Shown: positions 26,761-34,580, numbered from the stretch's first letter. The stretch: DNA of 64,000 bases from Bacteroidota bacterium (GCA_027620655.1 JAQCDS010000005.1:1-64000); one strand, 5' to 3'. The notes: generated by a model from the sequence alone, not told the origin. A program made the numbers and translations.

Positions 26761-26786
26761 AATTTAGTTTTATGAGGAAAAATAAG

Positions 26787-26858
26787 TGCAACAAGCTAAA
26801 AGGAATTACTGCTTTAGCTTTTTTTTATGAGGTTGCAATCAGATCAAATTTATCCTCT
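26787..26858 (-). ncRNA. Candidate SAM-II-type riboswitch in the metK leader
   Basis: Read on the minus strand, the leader has P1 GAGG/CCTC (26854-26857 with 26829-26832) enclosing a loop that contains TTT and ATTGCAA. It continues with AT, an A-tract and GCTAAAG. This matches the SAM-II core as I remember it: the loop U residues at the ligand site, then UUGCAA, and the 3' strand AUAAA..GCUAAA. The pseudoknot pairs GC of TTGCAA with GC of GCTAAA, plus CTG/CAG (26840-26842 with 26809-26811). A downstream strand (26787-26800) is complementary to GCTAAA and TGCAAC, giving a competing fold. P1 is one base pair shorter than the reference. Confidence 0.78.
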
Positions 26859-26870
26859 ATTAGTCGACTG

Positions 26871-26878
26871 CAAATGTA
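26871..26878 (-). promoter_or_regulatory. TACATTTG -7 element of metK
   Basis: On the minus strand TACATTTG matches TAnnTTTG exactly and ends 13 nt before the P1 stem of the candidate riboswitch, so the aptamer would begin close to the transcript 5' end. Confidence 0.6.
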
Positions 26879-26962
26879 TATATAATAATATGAAAAAAAA
26901 ATCTTTCTCTCGCTTATATGATTTTACGGAGTTATTTAATTAGTTTTACAACGCCTTATATT

Positions 26963-28057
26963 ATGATAAAACACATACTTCAATATGCTTTTTTGTGTTT
27001 GTTTTTTTTGAGTAATGCTCAAAAAGAAAACCCTAGTTCATTTATTGATGTCAATATGTATTCTGGGAATATTGCGCGCCACAATGATAATATTGCTCAT
27101 CTGATTCAAGGGCATCCCAATGGTTTTATAATTGGTTGGAATAAGCGTGTTTCTGGGGGAAAAATATGGCATTCTCAGTACAATTACCCTGAATTTGGGG
27201 CTTCTTTTGTAGCTCAAAATTTTAATAATTCAACACTTGGCTCATCTTATGGAGTATATGGGCATTACAATTTTTACTTTTTAAAAAGATGTTTGATGCT
27301 TCGAATCGCACAAGGGGTTTCTTATGCCACAAACCCTTATGATAAATTCAAAAATCCAAAAAATATAGCTTTTGGTTCTGATTTATTGAGTGGTACTTAT
27401 TTGATGCTTAATTATGTTCGTCCTCAAGTCTTTGGCCCTGTAGGTGTACAGGCTGGAGCAACATTATTGCATTTATCCAATGCCAATATAAAGGCCCCAA
27501 ATACGAGTATCAATTCCGTTACATTTAATCTTGGTCTTACTGCTGCTCTAGATGATAATATAAAAACTAAAGGAATTGAAACCTTTGAAGAGGTTATAAA
27601 CAAAAAAATAAGGTTTGGATTGATATTTCGAACCGGAATCAATCAAAGTGATGTGGTAGGGACACCTCAGTTTCCTTTTTATATCTTTTCAGCTTTTGCA
27701 GAAAAACGCCTAAATCCGAAAAGTTTAATTATGATTGGTAGCGAATATTTCAATTCAAAATTTTTAAAAGAATACATTTATTATCAAAGTGTCGCCTATC
27801 CAGAAAATAATATTGATCATGATTTGGATTACAAACGCATTGGGGTTTATGTTGGCCACGAACTTCTTTTTGGAAGATTTTCAGTGCAAACGCAATTAGG
27901 GTATTATGTATATTCTCCTTTTGATTTTGAAGGGCGTGTGTACAATAGAATTGGAATGAAGCATTATTTGTCATCAAAATGGTTTGTGAGTGCAACTTTA
28001 AAATCACATGCGGCAAAGGCTGAAGCCTTAGAATTTAGTTTTGGAATACGATTATGA
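26963..28057 (+). CDS. PagL-like lipid A deacylase / acyloxyacyl hydrolase family outer membrane protein
   Basis: An outer-membrane barrel probably able to remove an ester-linked acyl chain from lipid A. The track starts at 26918, but the ATG at 26963 opens directly into a signal peptide ('LQYAFLCLFFLSNAQ'), so I chose it. The key evidence is 'LLHLSNANI' in the middle of the protein: PagL uses a His-x-Ser-Asn-Ala motif as its catalytic pair. Many amphipathic strands ('SYGVYGHYNFYFLKRC', 'YLMLNYVRPQVFG') and a terminal 'LEFSFGIRL' strand fit a barrel. At 364 residues it is about twice the length of PagL. Its stop overlaps the start of the GIN-domain lipoprotein (ATGA). Confidence 0.75.
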   Translation: MIKHILQYAFLCLFFLSNAQKENPSSFIDVNMYSGNIARHNDNIAHLIQGHPNGFIIGWNKRVSGGKIWHSQYNYPEFGASFVAQNFNNSTLGSSYGVYGHYNFYFLKRCLMLRIAQGVSYATNPYDKFKNPKNIAFGSDLLSGTYLMLNYVRPQVFGPVGVQAGATLLHLSNANIKAPNTSINSVTFNLGLTAALDDNIKTKGIETFEEVINKKIRFGLIFRTGINQSDVVGTPQFPFYIFSAFAEKRLNPKSLIMIGSEYFNSKFLKEYIYYQSVAYPENNIDHDLDYKRIGVYVGHELLFGRFSVQTQLGYYVYSPFDFEGRVYNRIGMKHYLSSKWFVSATLKSHAAKAEALEFSFGIRL

Positions 28058-28803
28058 GAACATCTCTTTTATATGGTGTAATTTTTCTAATAATGTCTTG
28101 TGCCAAAGATAATGCTCCGAATTGTATTCAAATTGCAGGAGATTTAACAATATTAGAACAAAATATTGATCCATTTGATCGTATTTTGGTCAATGAAAAT
28201 ATAGAACTAATTCTTTTACAAGGTTCGGACTATCACCTTAAAATAGAATCAGGGGAGCATTTGATATCTGATATAAATTATACTATTGATAACACTGGTT
28301 TATTGACGCTTAATGATAATAATCAATGCAACTGGGTACGAAACTATGCACCAACGAAAATTTTTGTAACAACTCCAAATCTTAAAGAAATACGAAGCAA
28401 TACACAATACAGCATCAAATCGGAAGGTCTACTGACGTTTCCAAATCTTAAGTTGATTTCTGAAAATTTTAATGAAGATAATATAAGTTCTGGGGATTTC
28501 AATCTAATAGTTCAGAATGAAAGTATAAGTGTTATTTCGAACAATATCTCCCAATTTTTTATTTCGGGGAACACAGACACTCTTTTTGTGGGGTTTTACT
28601 CTGGAACTACAGCTTTTTTTGGGGCAAATCTGTTGGCGCAGGATGTCGAAATTTCTCATCGTAGCAGTCATGATATTACTGTACATCCTGTTCAGTCTTT
28701 GAGTGGAGTATTGCGCAGTACGGGGAATTTAATTTCAGTCAATGAACCACCAAATGTAGAGGTATCAGAACTCTATACAGGGACTTTAATCTTTATAAAC
28801 TGA
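28054..28803 (+). CDS. DUF2807 (GIN domain) lipoprotein
   Basis: A 249-residue lipoprotein with lipobox 'LIMSC' (Cys16). The remainder is a right-handed beta-helix-like GIN/DUF2807 domain: 'FDRILVNENIELILLQGSDY' near 42-61 is the diagnostic opening, followed by repeated strands with Asn/Ser turns. The family was once called autotransporter-adhesin head-like; its true role is unclear. Translational coupling to the PagL-like gene (4-bp overlap) suggests a shared outer-membrane job. The aromatic operon leader begins about 110 bp downstream. Confidence 0.8.
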   Translation: MRTSLLYGVIFLIMSCAKDNAPNCIQIAGDLTILEQNIDPFDRILVNENIELILLQGSDYHLKIESGEHLISDINYTIDNTGLLTLNDNNQCNWVRNYAPTKIFVTTPNLKEIRSNTQYSIKSEGLLTFPNLKLISENFNEDNISSGDFNLIVQNESISVISNNISQFFISGNTDTLFVGFYSGTTAFFGANLLAQDVEISHRSSHDITVHPVQSLSGVLRSTGNLISVNEPPNVEVSELYTGTLIFIN

Positions 28804-28915
28804 TTGAGTCTATCTCAAAATATACTCCAAAAAATAAATATTCTTTAATTTTAACCTATTTTATTTTAGAATTATTGAAAACTCTCTTTAGATTTTAAAA
28901 AAAATAAAATTCAAT

Positions 28916-28945
28916 TTTGTTTTGAAAAAAAAATATTTACTTTAG
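28916..28945 (+). promoter_or_regulatory. Promoter of the aromatic amino acid operon
   Basis: TTTG at 28916-28919 is followed after 18 bp by TACTTTAG at 28938-28945, one mismatch from TAnnTTTG. The transcript would begin near 28951, about ten bases before the leader peptide start. The stretch 28804-28915 otherwise holds only AT-rich DNA and a weak TTGAG/CTCAA hairpin just after the GIN gene. Confidence 0.6.
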
Positions 28946-28961
28946 CCGTTCATTATCTATA

Positions 28962-29039
28962 ATGAAACACACAAATTATACAACATATAGCTGGTTTTAT
29001 TTCTTTTTTAGCGAAAAGAACGAGACTTTGTTTGTATAA
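28962..29039 (+). CDS. Aromatic leader peptide (25 residues) of the pheA operon attenuator
   Basis: This short ORF is too small for the supplied track. It encodes 25 residues containing 'YTTYSWFYFFF': six consecutive aromatic codons (TGG TTT TAT TTC TTT TTT) at residues 11-16, with two more Tyr before and one Phe after. The stop codon falls inside the loop of an antiterminator hairpin. Its composition, position between promoter and terminator, and the downstream phenylalanine/tyrosine biosynthesis genes match classical ribosome-mediated attenuation. The peptide itself probably has no function beyond sensing charged tRNA-Phe, and possibly tRNA-Tyr and tRNA-Trp. There is no clear Shine-Dalgarno sequence, as usual in this lineage. 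Confidence 0.85.
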   Translation: MKHTNYTTYSWFYFFFSEKNETLFV

Positions 29040-29094
29040 TTTTAAACAATAAATTTAAATGTAAGTCTCGGTCCAAAAGCCGAGATTTTTTTTT
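29021..29094 (+). promoter_or_regulatory. Transcription attenuator: mutually exclusive antiterminator and terminator
   Basis: Antiterminator: CGAGACTT (29021-29028) pairs perfectly with AAGTCTCG (29063-29070). Terminator: TCTCGG (29066-29071) pairs with CCGAGA (29080-29085), followed by nine T (29086-29094). They share 29066-29070, so only one can form. A ribosome stalled on the aromatic codons (28992-29009) leaves 29021 onward free and favours the antiterminator; one that reaches the stop at 29037 covers the 5' arm and favours termination. The pheA ATG follows the last T directly, so the terminator also borders the translation start. Confidence 0.88.
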
Positions 29095-29916
29095 ATGATA
29101 AAAAAAGTTGCCATACAAGGAATTCAAGGATCATTTCACGATATCGTTTCAAAAAATTATTTTTTGAACGCTGTTGAAACCTTACCTTTTTTGACATTCA
29201 ATGAAGTGGTGTGCAGTCTTGCTCAACATAAAGCTGATGCAGCGATTATGGCACTTGAAAATTCTATTGCAGGTTCAATTATTCCAAATTATGCATTAAT
29301 TGATACTAATGAACTTCATATAACAGGGGAATATTATTTAGACGTACAGCATAATCTAATGGCGCTATCTGGCCAAAATATAATGGATATCAAAGAAGTT
29401 CACTCACATCCAATGGCTTTATTGCAGTGTAAAGTGTTTTTTGATCAATATCCACATATCAAATTGGTAGAGGATAGCGATACGGCAGAAGTGGCGAAAC
29501 GAGTTCATGACCAGCAACTTCTAGGTATTGCAGCCATTGCAAGCGAAGCTGCAGCCGAAATTTATCAATTGAAAATATTAGCGAAAAGCATTCAAACGAT
29601 CAAGCAAAACGAAACCCGATTTGTTATTGTAGAACGCCATCAAAATTCATCTGCAACGATTAATAAAGCCTCATTAAAATTCATGTTAGACCACAAACGA
29701 GGAAGTTTGGCTGCGATGCTAAATGTGATGAGTGACTGCAAATTGAACTTGACAAAAATACAATCTCTACCAAAAATTGATACTCCTTGGAAATATGCTT
29801 TTTTCGTGGATGTCACCTTTGATGCCTATGAAGATTATCAAAAAGCAAAGTCTATTATGACCATTATGGCTGAAGAATTTAAAGTTTTAGGAGAATATAA
29901 AAATGCTAAACAATGA
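29095..29916 (+). CDS. pheA: Prephenate dehydratase
   Basis: Converts prephenate to phenylpyruvate in phenylalanine synthesis. The 273 residues begin with 'IQGIQGSFHD', the standard substrate-loop start; 'ALENSIAGSI' and the catalytic 'NETRF' (Thr-Arg-Phe) are present. Residues about 195-273 are an ACT regulatory domain ('HKRGSLAAMLNVMSDCKLNL'), where the usual 'ESRP' is 'QSLP', so Phe feedback may be weaker or different. No chorismate mutase is fused here; that activity is in the DAHPS-CM gene of the same operon. The start codon abuts the attenuator U-tract and the stop overlaps the aminotransferase start by 4 bp. Confidence 0.95.
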   Translation: MIKKVAIQGIQGSFHDIVSKNYFLNAVETLPFLTFNEVVCSLAQHKADAAIMALENSIAGSIIPNYALIDTNELHITGEYYLDVQHNLMALSGQNIMDIKEVHSHPMALLQCKVFFDQYPHIKLVEDSDTAEVAKRVHDQQLLGIAAIASEAAAEIYQLKILAKSIQTIKQNETRFVIVERHQNSSATINKASLKFMLDHKRGSLAAMLNVMSDCKLNLTKIQSLPKIDTPWKYAFFVDVTFDAYEDYQKAKSIMTIMAEEFKVLGEYKNAKQ

Positions 29917-31058
29917 GTAGTGTAGCCCATCGATTACATACTGTTGAAGAGTATTATTTTTCAAGAAAATTGAAGGAAGTACGCGCGCTCTTAACAGATG
30001 GTAAACCAATAATTAATTTGGGGATAGGAAGTCCAGATTTACCACCGCCACCACAAGTAGTTGAAGCACTCAATACTAGTCTTTCAGATGTAACCGCACA
30101 CAAATATCAGAGTTATCAAGGGTTGCCAGAACTAAGAATGGCTATTTCTGATTTTTACAAAAAGAATTATGATGTAGAATTGAATTCTGAATCTGAAATT
30201 CTCCCACTCATGGGAAGTAAAGAAGGAATTATGCATATTTCGATGGCATATCTCAATGAAGGTGATGCGGTACTTATTCCAAATCCTGGCTATCCAACCT
30301 ACAGCTCTGTTACAAAGCTAATGGGGGCAACGCCAATTTTTTATGATTTAAAATACGAATCGCAATGGCAACCAAATCTTGATGAATTATCAAAAATGGA
30401 CTTGTCTAAAGTAAAACTCATGTGGGTGAATTATCCACATATGCCAACAGGAACAAAGGCATCAAAATTGCACTTATCTGCGTTGATTCAATTTGCGAAA
30501 GCACACAATATTTTATTGATTAATGACAATCCATATAGCTTTATTTTAAATGATAATCCAACAAGTATTTTCAATTTTGAGGGGGCCAAAGATGTTTGTT
30601 TAGAGCTAAATTCTTTGAGTAAATCGTTCAATATGGCGGGTTGGCGTGTGGGCATGCTTTCAGGTGCTGCACGTCACATAGAAAATGTCATTAAGGTAAA
30701 AAGTAATATGGATTCTGGAATGTTTTATGGTGTTCAAAAAGGAGCTGTAGAGGCACTTAAATCATCAACACAATGGTTTAAGGAGTTGAATGCTGTTTAT
30801 GAAAAACGCCGACAACTTGTTTGGCAATTGGCCACGCAATTGGGTTGTGATTTTGATAAAAAAACATCAGGAATGTTTGTTTGGGCAAAACTTCCGCTAG
30901 GCATCGACTCAGAGGAATTTATTGATGAATTACTTTATAAGAAAAATATATTTATAGCTCCTGGAACTATTTTTGGTTCCAATGGAAATGGATATGTTCG
31001 TTTCTCTCTTTGCGCATCAGAAAAGTCTATTAATGAAGCCATAAAACGTACTGTATGA
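29913..31058 (+). CDS. Class I/II aminotransferase of the Phe/Tyr operon
   Basis: A fold-type I PLP enzyme of 381 residues. 'NLGIGSPDLPPPPQVVEAL' near 36, 'NDNPYSFIL' (cofactor Asn/Asp/Tyr region), the Schiff-base Lys in 'NSLSKSFNMAGWRVGML' and the terminal 'YVRFSLCASE' (substrate-carboxylate Arg) are seen. By position between pheA and tyrA it probably carries out the final amination of phenylpyruvate and 4-hydroxyphenylpyruvate, or amination of prephenate to arogenate; sequence alone does not decide. It overlaps pheA and tyrA by 4 bp each, implying tight translational coupling. Confidence 0.88.
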   Translation: MSSVAHRLHTVEEYYFSRKLKEVRALLTDGKPIINLGIGSPDLPPPPQVVEALNTSLSDVTAHKYQSYQGLPELRMAISDFYKKNYDVELNSESEILPLMGSKEGIMHISMAYLNEGDAVLIPNPGYPTYSSVTKLMGATPIFYDLKYESQWQPNLDELSKMDLSKVKLMWVNYPHMPTGTKASKLHLSALIQFAKAHNILLINDNPYSFILNDNPTSIFNFEGAKDVCLELNSLSKSFNMAGWRVGMLSGAARHIENVIKVKSNMDSGMFYGVQKGAVEALKSSTQWFKELNAVYEKRRQLVWQLATQLGCDFDKKTSGMFVWAKLPLGIDSEEFIDELLYKKNIFIAPGTIFGSNGNGYVRFSLCASEKSINEAIKRTV

Positions 31059-31906
31059 AAAATATATATGTCATAGGGGTTGGACTCATTGGAGGTAGTT
31101 TTGCTTTAGATTTAAAAGCTCTAAAACCTGATGTTGTTGTGTATGGAATAGATCATAATGAAGCGCATTTGACCACAGCATTAGAATTAGGATTGATAGA
31201 TAAAAAGGCCATTTTGAATGATATTAAGAATGCCGATTTAGTAATTTTATCCATTCCTGTAAATGCGACATTAAAACTTCTTCCAACGCTTTTAGATCTT
31301 ATTCCAAAACAAGGGATTGTTGTTGATATGGGTTCTACAAAAGAGGCTATATGCAAGGTTGTAGATGACCATCCGAAACGATCACAGTTTTTGGCCAATC
31401 ATCCTATTGCAGGAACAGAATTTTCTGGACCAACAGCGGCACATGTGGGGTTATTCAAAAACAAAACTAATATCATTTGTGATATTGAAAAAACAGACAC
31501 AGAACGTTCAAAAAAGGTGATTTCAATTTTTGAATCTATTGGGATGCGTATTCGACATATGAACGCAAAAGATCATGACAAACACATTGCCTATGTGTCT
31601 CACCTGTCTCACATTAGCTCATTCATGCTTGGGAAAACCGTTATTGACAAAGAGAAAAACGAAAGCAATATTTTTGATATGGCTGGTAGTGGATTTGAGT
31701 CTACAGTACGGCTAGCAAAAAGTTCACCAGAGATGTGGACCCCAATTTTTGAACAAAATAAAACTAATGTTATTGAAACATTAGACGAGTATATTCAAAA
31801 TTTGACACACTTCAAAAAATTAATGGAGTCCGAAGATTTTGAAGCTATTCGAAACGAAATGAAAAACACAAATTATATAAAAACAATACTTAAAGGAATT
31901 TCTTAA
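31055..31906 (+). CDS. tyrA: Prephenate dehydrogenase
   Basis: Oxidative decarboxylation of prephenate (or arogenate) toward tyrosine. The 283 residues open with the NAD(P) motif 'GVGLIGGSFALDLK' (8-21), and contain 'HPIAGTEFSGPTAAHVGLF' and 'HDKHIAYVSHLSHISSF', the TyrA catalytic His region. The acidic residue after the second strand ('YGIDHNE') suggests NAD rather than NADP. There is no ACT domain. It overlaps the aminotransferase by 4 bp and is 12 bp before the DAHPS-CM fusion. Confidence 0.94.
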   Translation: MKNIYVIGVGLIGGSFALDLKALKPDVVVYGIDHNEAHLTTALELGLIDKKAILNDIKNADLVILSIPVNATLKLLPTLLDLIPKQGIVVDMGSTKEAICKVVDDHPKRSQFLANHPIAGTEFSGPTAAHVGLFKNKTNIICDIEKTDTERSKKVISIFESIGMRIRHMNAKDHDKHIAYVSHLSHISSFMLGKTVIDKEKNESNIFDMAGSGFESTVRLAKSSPEMWTPIFEQNKTNVIETLDEYIQNLTHFKKLMESEDFEAIRNEMKNTNYIKTILKGIS

Positions 31907-31918
31907 ACCAAAACCACT

Positions 31919-33001
31919 ATGGAAAATAGTAAACAACTTAGAACATGGTTAGATGATTTAAAATTAGATCATCCACTAGTCATTGCAGGGCCATGCAGTG
32001 CAGAAACAGAAGAGCAAGTTTTAAAAATTGCTCACGAACTTAAAGACTCAGATGTTAGTTATTACAGAGCAGGGATTTGGAAACCTCGAACTCGCCCAGG
32101 TAATTTTGAAGGCGTTGGTGCTTTGGGTCTCAAATGGCTTCAAAAAGTAAAAGCCGAAACAGGACTAAAAACAGCAACAGAAGTAGCCAATAGAGCACAC
32201 GTAGAGTTGGCACTAGAACATGATATCGACTTACTTTGGATTGGTGCACGCTCAACAGTAAGTCCGTTTATTGTCCAAGAAATTGCAGATGCATTGGAGG
32301 GGACCGATAAAATTGTTTTGATTAAAAATCCTGTTAATCCAGACCTTGCATTATGGCTTGGTGCTGTAGAACGATTGGCTTCGGCAAATATTAAAAAATT
32401 AGGAGTCATTCATAGAGGGTTTTCAACTTATGAAAAATCAAAATATAGAAACAACCCAGAATGGCAATTGGCCATTGAGTTACAAACGAAATTTCCAGAC
32501 CTACCACTAATCAATGACCCTTCGCACATTACGGGAAGGCGTGATATGGTTTTTGATGTATGTCAAACAGCTTTGGATTTAAATTTTGATGGTCTAATGA
32601 TTGAAACTCATTTTGACCCCGATAATGCATGGAGTGATGCGGCACAACAAATTACACCAAGCACACTTATTCAGTACACTAAAGATTTAAAAATCCGTAA
32701 TGAAAGTATTACAGAAGCAGATTATAATAGTGAGCTTCAAAAATTACGTGCACAAATTGATGTCGCAGACAATCAACTTTTAGAAACATTAGGGAAAAGA
32801 ATGAAAGTTGCAGAAGCTATTGGGGCTCTAAAAAAAGAGAAAAATGTTGCCGTTTTACAAAGTAAACGTTGGAACGAAATTCTAGGTAAAATGGTTCTTG
32901 ATGGGGAGCAGCATAGTCTAAGTGAGGAGTTTATCCTGAAACTTTTTAAGGCCATTCATCAAGAATCCATCAATCATCAAAAACAAATTTTGAAAGGATA
33001 A
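31919..33001 (+). CDS. Bifunctional DAHP synthase / chorismate mutase
   Basis: A fusion enzyme that catalyses the first step of the shikimate pathway and the chorismate-to-prephenate step. Residues about 1-260 are a KDO8P-like type I DAHP synthase ('VIAGPCSAETEEQ' near 20-32, 'WKPRTRPGNFEG', 'NDPSHITGRRDM'). Residues about 265-355 are an AroQ-type chorismate mutase ('LRAQIDVADNQLLETLGKRM', 'KKEKNVAVLQSKRW'). Bacteroidota homologues of this architecture use the mutase domain as the prephenate sensor of the synthase. As last gene of the operon it lets one attenuator control both the pathway entry and the Phe/Tyr branch. Confidence 0.95.
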   Translation: MENSKQLRTWLDDLKLDHPLVIAGPCSAETEEQVLKIAHELKDSDVSYYRAGIWKPRTRPGNFEGVGALGLKWLQKVKAETGLKTATEVANRAHVELALEHDIDLLWIGARSTVSPFIVQEIADALEGTDKIVLIKNPVNPDLALWLGAVERLASANIKKLGVIHRGFSTYEKSKYRNNPEWQLAIELQTKFPDLPLINDPSHITGRRDMVFDVCQTALDLNFDGLMIETHFDPDNAWSDAAQQITPSTLIQYTKDLKIRNESITEADYNSELQKLRAQIDVADNQLLETLGKRMKVAEAIGALKKEKNVAVLQSKRWNEILGKMVLDGEQHSLSEEFILKLFKAIHQESINHQKQILKG

Positions 33002-33006
33002 AAAAA

Positions 33007-33028
33007 GGGTGCAACTGCACCCTTTTTT
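33007..33028 (+). terminator. Terminator of the aromatic operon
   Basis: GGGTGC/GCACCC with loop AACT and six T, preceded by six A, begins 5 bp after the DAHPS-CM stop. It is a strong intrinsic terminator. Confidence 0.93.
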
Positions 33029-33102
33029 AGTGGGTATAATTTTGAACACTAAATGGTGTAAAAAGAAATTTGTTTCTTTGTGTTTCCAAAGATGTTTAAT
33101 AT

Positions 33103-34053
33103 ATGACAGGAACGGTTTATAAATCGACAGGTAGTTGGTACACTGTCAAAGCTTTGAATGGTGCTTTTTACGAGTGCCGTATCAAAGGGAAATTCCGTAT
33201 GCAAGGTATTAAAAGCACAAATCCTATTGCAGTGGGTGATGTTGTTGATTTTGATTTAGAAACGAGTAATAATAAAGAGACCGGTGTCATTAAAACTATT
33301 CATACACGAAAAAATTATATTGTCAGAAAATCTGTAAATCTTTCCAAACAAACCCATATAATTGCGAGTAATATTGATCAGGTCTTTTTGTTGGTTACCA
33401 TCGACAACCCACCAACATTTACAAGTTTTATAGATCGTTTTTTGGTCACTGCTGAAGCTTATGGAATTAAAACCATTTTGTTGTTTAACAAAATGGATAC
33501 TTACGATAGTGATACTAAATCTATCGTAGAAAATTTGATTCAAATTTATACTAAAATTGGATACGATTGTCTTAAAATATCTGCCAAATTGAGTGAAAAT
33601 TTAGAAGCTGTAAAATTAAAAATGAATGGAAAAATTAGTATGTTTTCTGGACATTCTGGAGTAGGAAAATCGACACTTGTAAACACCATCGAACCTCAAC
33701 TGAATTTAAAGACCAAAGCCATTTCTGAGCAACATCAACAAGGTCAACATACAACTACTTTTGCGGAAATGTTTGATTTAAGTTTTGACGCTAGGATTAT
33801 TGACACCCCTGGGATTAAAGGATTTGGTGTTGTAGACATGGAGCCAGCAGAATTGGATCATTATTTTCCAGAGTTATTTGCCATAAAAACGCATTGTAAG
33901 TTTCACAATTGTCTTCATTTACATGAGCCAAAATGTGCTGTAAAAACAGCTGTTGATTCAGGCGAAATAGCGTCATCGCGCTACAAATCGTATCTGCAAA
34001 TTCTACAATGCGAAGAGGCTAATTATCGAACCGATTCATACGATACAGCATGA
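33103..34053 (+). CDS. rsgA: Ribosome small subunit-dependent GTPase A
   Basis: RsgA checks late 30S maturation. The 316 residues contain an N-terminal OB domain (about 1-70), a circularly permuted GTPase in which 'FNKMD' precedes the P-loop 'GHSGVGKSTL' and 'DTPGIKGFG', and a C-terminal zinc site 'CKFHNCLHLHEPKC'. All are typical. The stop overlaps dtd by 4 bp. It is the first of a plus-strand group of RNA-related genes. Confidence 0.95.
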   Translation: MTGTVYKSTGSWYTVKALNGAFYECRIKGKFRMQGIKSTNPIAVGDVVDFDLETSNNKETGVIKTIHTRKNYIVRKSVNLSKQTHIIASNIDQVFLLVTIDNPPTFTSFIDRFLVTAEAYGIKTILLFNKMDTYDSDTKSIVENLIQIYTKIGYDCLKISAKLSENLEAVKLKMNGKISMFSGHSGVGKSTLVNTIEPQLNLKTKAISEQHQQGQHTTTFAEMFDLSFDARIIDTPGIKGFGVVDMEPAELDHYFPELFAIKTHCKFHNCLHLHEPKCAVKTAVDSGEIASSRYKSYLQILQCEEANYRTDSYDTA

Positions 34054-34502
34054 GAGCAGTGATTCAAAGAGTTACAAGAGCAAGTGTAACTATTAATAAT
34101 AAAATTGAAGGTCAAATTGCATTAGGGGTTCTTATTTTTTTAGGTATTGTTGCTGAAGACACCTTAGAGGATATAAAATGGTTGAGTAAAAAAATTTCAA
34201 ACCTTAGGATATTTAGTGACGAAAATGACGTGATGAATTTATCTTTAATCGACCAAAATTTTGAGGCACTAGTTATTAGCCAATTTACGTTACATGCACA
34301 AACTAAAAAAGGCAATCGGCCTAGTTATATAAGAGCTGCACGACCAGAAATTGCAATACCATTGTATGAGGAGTTTATCCGTCAATTACAACACGATTTA
34401 GGCAAGGAAGTTCAGTCGGGGGTTTTTGGTGCAAACATGGAAATAGACCTTTTAAATGATGGCCCAGTTACTATTATCATTGATACAAAAAACCGTGAAT
34501 AA
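34050..34502 (+). CDS. dtd: D-aminoacyl-tRNA deacylase
   Basis: Dtd hydrolyses D-aminoacyl-tRNA and mischarged Gly-tRNA-Ala, a proofreading step. The 150 residues begin 'MRAVIQRVTRASVTI', have the 'SQFTLHAQTKKGNRPSY' active-site motif and the 'GVFGANMEIDLLNDGPVTI' segment containing the cross-subunit Gly-cisPro-like region (here 'NDGPVT'). Normal length. The overlap with rsgA pairs two translation-quality genes. Confidence 0.95.
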   Translation: MRAVIQRVTRASVTINNKIEGQIALGVLIFLGIVAEDTLEDIKWLSKKISNLRIFSDENDVMNLSLIDQNFEALVISQFTLHAQTKKGNRPSYIRAARPEIAIPLYEEFIRQLQHDLGKEVQSGVFGANMEIDLLNDGPVTIIIDTKNRE

Positions 34503-34528
34503 TTCTTAGTTAATTTAAGACGATATTA

Positions 34529-34559
34529 TTTGATATAAAAAGGACATTAACTACTTTAG
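34529..34559 (+). promoter_or_regulatory. Promoter of the mazG-like/aroA pair
   Basis: TTTG (34529-34532), a 19-bp spacer and TACTTTAG (34552-34559) give the same arrangement as the aromatic operon promoter, 22 bp before the ATG at 34581. Confidence 0.6.
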
Positions 34560-34580
34560 TTCTTTGTAAAATAGAAAGTT

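Noticed and set aside
28804-28818. TTGAG/CTCAA hairpin after the GIN gene as a terminator
   Set aside because: Only five base pairs and no U-tract follows.
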